DNA of 64,000 nt from the NCBI GenBank assembly GCA_002794775.1, contig NBAY01000050.1, positions 124,001 to 188,000 of the forward strand, read 5' to 3'. The notes beneath the pieces are model-generated. The model had not been told where the DNA came from, did not search any database, and was given only the letters and a program-made list of their open reading frames with translations. This document shows positions 58,622-64,000 of the stretch, one piece after another. The stretch's first letter is position 1. Each line of letters begins with the position of its first letter. Source of the DNA: Porodaedalea pini. Its lineage: Eukaryota; Basidiomycota; Agaricomycetes; Hymenochaetales; Hymenochaetaceae. A program made the position numbers and the translations under genes.

Positions 58622-59453
58622 TGTAGGGGTGCAGACTCTTCTAATCCGAAGGGCGATTCGGGCTACGGCTTGTGATCGACCCAAGGGGGACTGCGGTGAC
58701 TTGGTATACCAAGAGGGACAACCTAAGTAGAGCAAGGTTCGAGATATGAAGACTCGGCGATACAGATACATGCGGGATTCTGGTTGGACCAAGACTCGGG
58801 CAGGTAGAATCAGCACTTGTGGCAGTGGCCGAGGGCATTCGGTGATTGGGTGATGGAGTTCTGAGAGTCAGTGACAGGGTCGGTGTATACTATTTTCAGA
58901 ATGAGAGTCGGGCGAGTAGTGCATAGTAATGCATGTAGTAGATTGCTGTCTGGAGGTGGAGAGGGAACTGTCTGTCTCTGTACTGTTCTCGTATCTCCCT
59001 ATCTCTCCCTATCTGTACAAACTACTGCGAATTTATACTAAACTGAAGCAGAGAAAGCAGTGCAAGACTTGGCTGAGTCTGTGTGAATGGATGTGAAAGT
59101 GAGTTGGCTATTGGTCTGCGCACATCACGCAGCTGATTGTCATGGAGTGATGTTGGAGTCCCCAACCTGCTCTTTCATCTCCCACCACTGCACACCCATA
59201 TTCCACATCCTTGTCCTACTCGCCTAATTCCTTCCACCTGTCCCCACGAGAGTTGGTCGTCCATGTGCTGATTGAGTTCATGCGACATCCCTCCGTCCGA
59301 TCGTGTCCATACCAAGAATTATAATGAAGAGTCGGCCGCCAATTATGAATGAATAAATGGTAAAGTTTGGCAGCCGGTAAAGGGATTCAAAGGAGTAGTG
59401 TAAGTGAGGGGAGAAAGACTCGGCCAGCGTGTAGGCGATGGTTAATCGCTACA
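58622..59453 (-). repeat. Solo LTR of the old gypsy family inserted in the copia leader
   Basis: 832 bp from TGTAG to CTACA in minus orientation, matching 42118-42955 along its whole length. A 4-bp duplication TGGG flanks it (58618-58621 and 59454-59457). No internal gypsy sequence is present, so it arose by recombination between two LTRs of a full insertion. Its 3' border lies only 19 bases before the copia Gag ATG, so it replaces the normal leader immediately upstream of Gag. Confidence 0.85.
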
Positions 59454-59880
59454 TGGGTGCCCGAGCAAACAGTGTTCCAAGGTCTGCTTGTGTGCTCGGA
59501 GTCTGAGATTGATGTGGGCTTTCAGTTCCGGATTGATGACTCGTACTGCAGTTTGGTGTGGCTGACAGGTCTAAGTCAAGACATGGATTGAGTGCCATAG
59601 TAGGGGTAGGAGACGGCGGTTGTATTTCAGGAGTGGACAAATGAGATTGGGATGGTGTGATAGTGGGTAAAGGGCTGGTTGAATTGCTATCATTGGGCAG
59701 TGCCACTCCATTGTTGGTAAGCTCAGACGGTGTTCGGTTTTCTGCAGCTTTTGTGTTCGACTGCCACGGGTCCTGATCAAAAGGTTCGAGAGGTGTATTT
59801 GTCCGTAATCTCTCTCCTCTTGTTGACATAAATGTGGCAGCTAATCGTTACGCTGTTGGGTTCTAGATTGCACGAGCAAG

Positions 59881-59890
59881 GCTCATAACC
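59881..59890 (-). promoter_or_regulatory. Copia primer-binding site
   Basis: The minus strand reads GGTTATGAGC directly after the 5' LTR, in the position and form usual for copia elements, whose sites are related to GGTATCAGAGC and pair with an initiator Met tRNA region. Confidence 0.6.
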
Positions 59891-60170
59891 TTTTCGTATC
59901 TGTGTGCAATATATCTCAGTCATAGTAGTAGTACAGGACTCATGTATGTATACCTGTGTGCAATATATCTACATAATGGTCATAAGAATAGGAAGATAGA
60001 ACTGTGCATCGGAAAGCTCACCTCAGTCATAGTAGTAGTACAGGACTGAGGTGGCTATTAGGGACTGTCAGTACTTTATATGTGCTGGTCGGGTTTGGAA
60101 TAACATGAAGTGGCTGGCATAGGATCTATGGATACAGAAACAGAGCGATGTTGATCTTCTACTCTCAACA
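59891..60170 (-). repeat. 5' LTR of the copia element
   Basis: 280 bp, identical to the 3' LTR except at five CpG-type sites. The CTCTA target duplication follows at 60171-60175 and the old gypsy reading frame resumes right after it. Confidence 0.96.
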
Positions 60171-60175
60171 CTCTA

Positions 60176-63100
60176 AATGACCTTCCAGAATTACCAACCC
60201 ATCCGCCACCATTCTCACCTGGGAAACGACTCACCCAGGAATGATATGATGAAATGGACATAGATCTGGCCAGATTCCTACTCCCTGAAGAAAAGGATCT
60301 CACGTGGTGGGTTATTCGGACACAGGAAATGGTGTTCGCATGGGACGAAACAGAAAAGGGCGCACTCGACTATGATTACTTTGCTCCAGTTCTTATCCCA
60401 ACGATCGAGCATATTCCATGGGTACTGAAAATATTCCCATCCCACTGGGGATATTTGACAGTGTCATCACAATCATCAAAGACAAAATCATGTCCAGCAT
60501 TTATGAACCATCAAACTCGTTGTATCGATCCAGATGGTTCTGTGTAGTAAAGAAGGACGGAAAGTCACTGAGAATAGTCCACGATCTTCAACCACTAAAT
60601 GCAGTCACGATATGAGATCCATCGGTGCTGTATCCAACCGAACACATCACCGAGTCTTTTGGTGGCCGATCCTGTTATACAACCTTGGACTTATTTGTAG
60701 TGTTTGACCAAAGGAAACTCGCCATACAAAGTAGGGACATAACGACATTCCAGACGCCACTAGGAGCATTCCGACTCACATCAATTCCCATGGGGTATAC
60801 GAACTCCCAGAAAATCATGCATGCTGATGTCACATTCATCCTGAAGGATGAAATCCCGGACATGGTGTTCCCATACATTGATGATGTACCTATAAAAGGG
60901 CTGGCCACGTGATATGAGTTACAGGACGGATCATACAAGACCATCCCAGAAAATTCAGGAATCCGCCGATTCATATAGGAACACTTAAATGACGTCAACC
61001 GAGTCCTCCAAAGATTCAAAGTAGTTAGGGCGACTCTGTCTGGGAAAAAGTTGGTACTTGCTGCACCCAAAGCCGTGATAGTCGGCCACACCTGCAACTA
61101 CTCAAGACGAGTCCCAGATGGAGCACAAGTCCAAAAAGTCATCGACTGGCCTCCTTGTGAAGACATTACCAATGTTCGATCATTCCTCAGAACTGCAGGA
61201 GTCCTCAGGCATTTTATCAACAACTTTGCCCAATTGGCATATGATCTGAACTGACTCACCGGAAAAGATGTCCCCTTCTCATTCGGAAAACTCGAACAGC
61301 GATCGATGGACCAACTTAAGAAGGCAGTCACCGTGTCTGGAGCCATCAGGCCGATCAACTACAAATGTGGGAGACCGGTCCACCTCTGCATAGATTCGTC
61401 AATTCGAGGATATGGAGCGATTCTCTTACAGATCAGAGAAAATGGAGAACAATTCCCAGCCCGTTTTATGTCTGCAACATGGAACGAGAGGGAACAGAAC
61501 TACTCACAGCCAAAAGTAGAACCGTTCGGCCTCATGAGGGCACTCCACGACGCACAGATCTACCTAATAGGACTGGACCACTTCTACATTGAAGTTGATG
61601 CGAAGTACATTAAAGGCATGATCAACAACCCAGATATCCAGCCAAATGCGACAATCAACCAGTGGATCGCTGGAATCTTATTGTTCCACTTCACGATTAT
61701 CCATGTACCAGGCACTCAGCATACAGGCCCAGACAGACTCAGTTGGCAAAAGCGAGCAGACACCGACCCTCCAGATGACGAAAACTACAAAGAATGGATC
61801 AACAATCAGTATGCCTTCATATTCGTAGCATACACTGGAGACATTCCTCCCGCTGCAGACCCTCCCACCATTCCTCAGACAGCTGCAGCAGAATCGGCCA
61901 ATCAAGAGTTGATAAAAATCAAGGAGTTTCTCAATGACCCAAAGAAACAAGAAGACATGTCAGACAACGAATTTCAACACTTCGTAACAAAGGCAACTCA
62001 GTTTTTCATCGCAGATGGACAACTTTGGAGGAAATGATACTCAGGACCGCACCAACTCGTACTTGCACGAGATCGCCGATTCTCAGTCATGCAGTCAGCA
62101 CACAATGACCTGGGACACAAAGGATTCTTTTCAGTACAACTACAAATCCACGATCGATTTTGGTGGCCCATGATGAGTTCCGACATACATTGGTTCCTGA
62201 AGACATGTCACTTGTGCCAGACTCGGCAATTCACTCACATACAAATTCCACCAAACGTCCCAACACCAGCACCACTATTCACCAGGGTACACATAGATGT
62301 GATGCTCATGCCCAAATCAGGGGGATTCAGGTATATTGTCCAGGCAAGAGACTCTCTCACAGGCTACCCGGAATTCTGACTCTTATGTGCTGACAACTCG
62401 AGATTGATCGCCAACTTCATCTTCTAGGACATCATATGTCGATGGGGTTATGTACACGAGATCATTTCAGACAATGGTCCATCATTTGACAGCAAAGTAA
62501 TCAGGATGTTGGCAAGATACGAAGTCCACAATATCCAAATCTCCCCCTATAACTTGAGAGCAAACAGAATTGTAGAGCAATGCCACAGGGACCTTAGGGA
62601 AACACTGATGAAACTTGCCAGGAACGACAAAACTCGATGGTCACAACATGCATACCATGCCATATGGGCGGAGAGGATCACGATTCAGAAAGCAATGGGA
62701 TATTCGCCATACTACATGGTCCATGGAGTCCAGCCGATCCTTCCATTTGACTTGGCCAAACAAACATACATGTCACCAGTATATACATTGAAGGTATCCC
62801 AGTCAGAACTACTCACAGCATGAGCAAGGGCACTCCAGTGTTGACCAGAAGACTTGAAACAAGTACACTCGGCAGTCATGCGTGCTTGCTTCAAATCAAT
62901 CCAGCAATTCGAAAAACACTACCAAAACACAATCCGAGACTACGACTTTGGCCCTGGAGCCCTGGTTCTGGTTCGAAACTCACAAATCAACACAGAACTA
63001 AGCCGGAAAGCCAAACCCAAATACCTCGGACCAATGGTAGTTGTTTGCCGAACAACTGGAGGATCATACATTCTCGCAGAACTCACAGGTGCAGTCTCAG

Positions 63101-63312
63101 CACTACGATATGCAGCCTTCAGAGTTATCCCGTACCACCCCCAAGCAAACATATTGACCCCAGTCACCCAGATAGTGGAGCAAACCAACTCAGAACTCGA
63201 CGATCTCACTAACAAACATTCAAAAATCAAAGGGGAGGAGCTCGGTGCCGAGGATCAGCCACAACCAACAGAAATCCTTGACACCGACTCTGGAACCGAA
63301 TCTGAATCATGA
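60176..63312 (+). pseudogene. Reverse transcriptase, RNase H and integrase of the old Ty3/gypsy element
   Basis: The frame resumes after the copia element. It shows PLGIFDSVITIIKDKI and FCVVKKDGKSLRIVHDLQPL, then the RT core with FQTPLGAFRLTSIPMG and the YIDD box (VFPYIDDVPIKG). RNase H follows with CIDSSIRGYGAILLQ, then an integrase zinc region (HNDLGHKGFFS and CHLCQTR) and a core with IDVMLMP, ISDNGPSFDS and an expected Glu in ANRIVEQCHRD. The C-terminus is acidic (DSGTESES) and ends at 63312. At least nine in-frame stops are visible, most of them TGA at positions where Arg is normal in this family (for example AVTI-stop-DPSV and LWRK-stop-YSG), and two are TAG. The frame itself is otherwise continuous, so decay is by base changes rather than by indels. 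Confidence 0.8.
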
Positions 63313-63530
63313 TACCCCATTATTCTCTTTGATATCTGTACTCATTCTGTTTCCTTTCACACAACAAACCCCCACTCTCAAACTTCGAAACTGCGAAATC
63401 CACAAAAAACAGTACCCTACTGAGCCTGGAAGGAAAAGCCGAGTCTTATACTTCCGTTGTAAAGCACAGTGTAATGTGGTACCAACCATAGACTAAATTC
63501 CCTTAATAAATAACAAACACCAAAACTACC

Positions 63531-64000
63531 CTATTTTCTACCCTTCCCTTTTCCCTTCTTCTTCTTTTCCTTTTCTTCCTTCTCCTCCTGTTCTTGAACA
63601 GTCCGATAGTTAATGAAAGATTCCTTGTCAAGGAAGGGCATAGGCAGCATCCAGTCCTCAACCTCCTCATATTCGCTGAGATGACACGTAAGCTCATCGA
63701 CACGAGCCTCATACACCTCAAGATGACAATGAACGGCAGCCTGGCGCTCGCGAATTGACACACAAGACTTGGCAACATTCCTAGCCAACGCCCCAACCAG
63801 GACATTGATGGAAGCTGTGTCTGAGTAGTTGGGCACATCACTGAACTGCCAGACTGCACTGCCAATACTGATCAGGTCTGCCATGGAAAGCACGAGAGGA
63901 GTGAGCTGGGTACCACCATGCTGCCCATGGAACCTCTCAAAGACGCAGCGCACCTTATTCCATGAACAGCGAGTGCACCGCTGACTCTTGGGGACACCAT
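63531..64000 (-). CDS. Partial gene with a CxxC motif and a Lys/Glu-rich tail
   Basis: An open minus-strand frame enters from the right edge of the window. Its first readable residues include CTRCSWNKVRC, a CX2C pattern that could belong to a zinc-cluster-like motif. The frame then runs through a globular part (WQFSDVPNYSDTASINVLVG, ARNVAKSCVSIRERQAAV) and a helix-prone stretch (YEARVDELTCHLSEYEEV), and ends in a highly charged tail (EKEEKEKKKKGKGKGRK) at 63531. The start lies outside the window. I recognise no named family. It may be a host gene beside the retrotransposon or an antisense gene carried near its 3' end. It shows no stop over 140 codons, unlike the decayed element next to it. 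Confidence 0.5.
   Translation of the reverse strand, partial: GVPKSQRCTRCSWNKVRCVFERFHGQHGGTQLTPLVLSMADLISIGSAVWQFSDVPNYSDTASINVLVGALARNVAKSCVSIRERQAAVHCHLEVYEARVDELTCHLSEYEEVEDWMLPMPFLDKESFINYRTVQEQEEKEEKEKKKKGKGKGRK

Larger units (their letters stand above)
54202..60170 (-). mobile_element. Ty1/copia retrotransposon
   Basis: A 5969-bp element on the minus strand with 280-bp LTRs (54202-54481 and 59891-60170) and 5-bp target duplications CTCTA (54197-54201 and 60171-60175). The primer-binding site directly adjoins the 5' LTR at 59890. A polypurine GAGGGGAG lies beside the 3' LTR near 54482-54489. One long polyprotein frame (58603-54572) is broken by two TGA codons. A solo LTR of the older gypsy family is inserted in the leader. 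LTR identity is 275 of 280 by direct reading. Confidence 0.96.
42118..63312 (+). mobile_element. Old Ty3/gypsy retrotransposon, interrupted by later insertions
   Basis: The outer element of the nest. It has a 5' LTR (42118-42955), a primer-site-like TTGGAGCCCACCGCGA two bases later, gag remnants (43690-46854), protease (53172-53785) and reverse transcriptase to integrase (60176-63312), all on the plus strand. Two elements split it: a chromodomain Ty3/gypsy (46860-53166) and a Ty1/copia (54202-60170). A further LTR-like block may lie at about 45020-45780. Its coding parts carry many stops, mostly TGA. No matching 3' LTR is visible before base 64000, so the element either continues outside the window or lost it; 63312 is only the end of its pol remnant. 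Confidence 0.85.

Noticed and set aside
1..64000. CRISPR array, rRNA genes or bacterial operon structure
   Set aside because: No spaced short repeats, no rRNA-like sequence and no ribosome-binding-site-led gene strings; gene structure is eukaryotic.

Overview
The window looks like a chromosome segment of a filamentous basidiomycete, most likely an Agaricomycete. Genes are cut by many short introns of about 50-60 nt with GT/AG ends. The protein families also fit: DUF6533-type membrane proteins, a TPR-CHAT protein, von Willebrand A proteins, polypore-style short-chain dehydrogenases, and Ty3/gypsy and Ty1/copia LTR retrotransposons. No rRNA gene, convincing tRNA gene, CRISPR array or bacterial-type operon was seen.

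Bases 1-34,600 are a gene-bearing region in which most recognisable genes lie on the minus strand. In order they are: a DUF6533 membrane protein (2009-3556); two decayed, head-to-tail copies of a large glycosylated membrane protein (4886-8605); an acyl-CoA dehydrogenase (9616-11532); an unassigned membrane protein (about 16255-17634); a von Willebrand A protein (17635-19245); a second DUF6533 protein (23790-25544); a broken helical-repeat gene (26881-27962); and a short-chain dehydrogenase whose catalytic Tyr and Ser both appear to be replaced (29442-31173). A degenerate 2.5-kb segment occurs at 11935-14490 and 20820-23290, with a third fragment at 28345-28690. On the plus strand, 32284-32704 is a three-exon, 100-residue two-helix membrane protein built by an internal duplication that included its intron.

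Bases 34,600-41,600 hold two fold-back elements of about 840 bp (34620-35468 and 36674-37511). Each consists of nearly perfect 400-bp inverted arms between TA dinucleotides. The second ends 114 bp before an intronless 1000-residue gene (37626-40628) with ten 42-residue TPRs and a C-terminal CHAT cysteine-protease domain.

Bases 41,563-63,312 are a retrotransposon nest. An old plus-strand Ty3/gypsy element starts with its LTR at 42118, directly beside the remnant of a dehydrogenase gene. A young chromodomain Ty3/gypsy element (46860-53166, minus strand, AATGG target duplications, 413-bp LTRs) and a Ty1/copia element (54202-60170, minus strand, CTCTA target duplications, 280-bp LTRs) are inserted in it. 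A solo LTR of the old element's family sits inside the copia leader (58622-59453). All eight mismatches between the two intact LTR pairs are transitions at CpG, and most stops in the decayed reading frames are TGA where Arg (CGA) would fit. This is the footprint expected of cytosine methylation and deamination acting on transposons. The window ends in a partial minus-strand gene with a CxxC motif (63531-64000).
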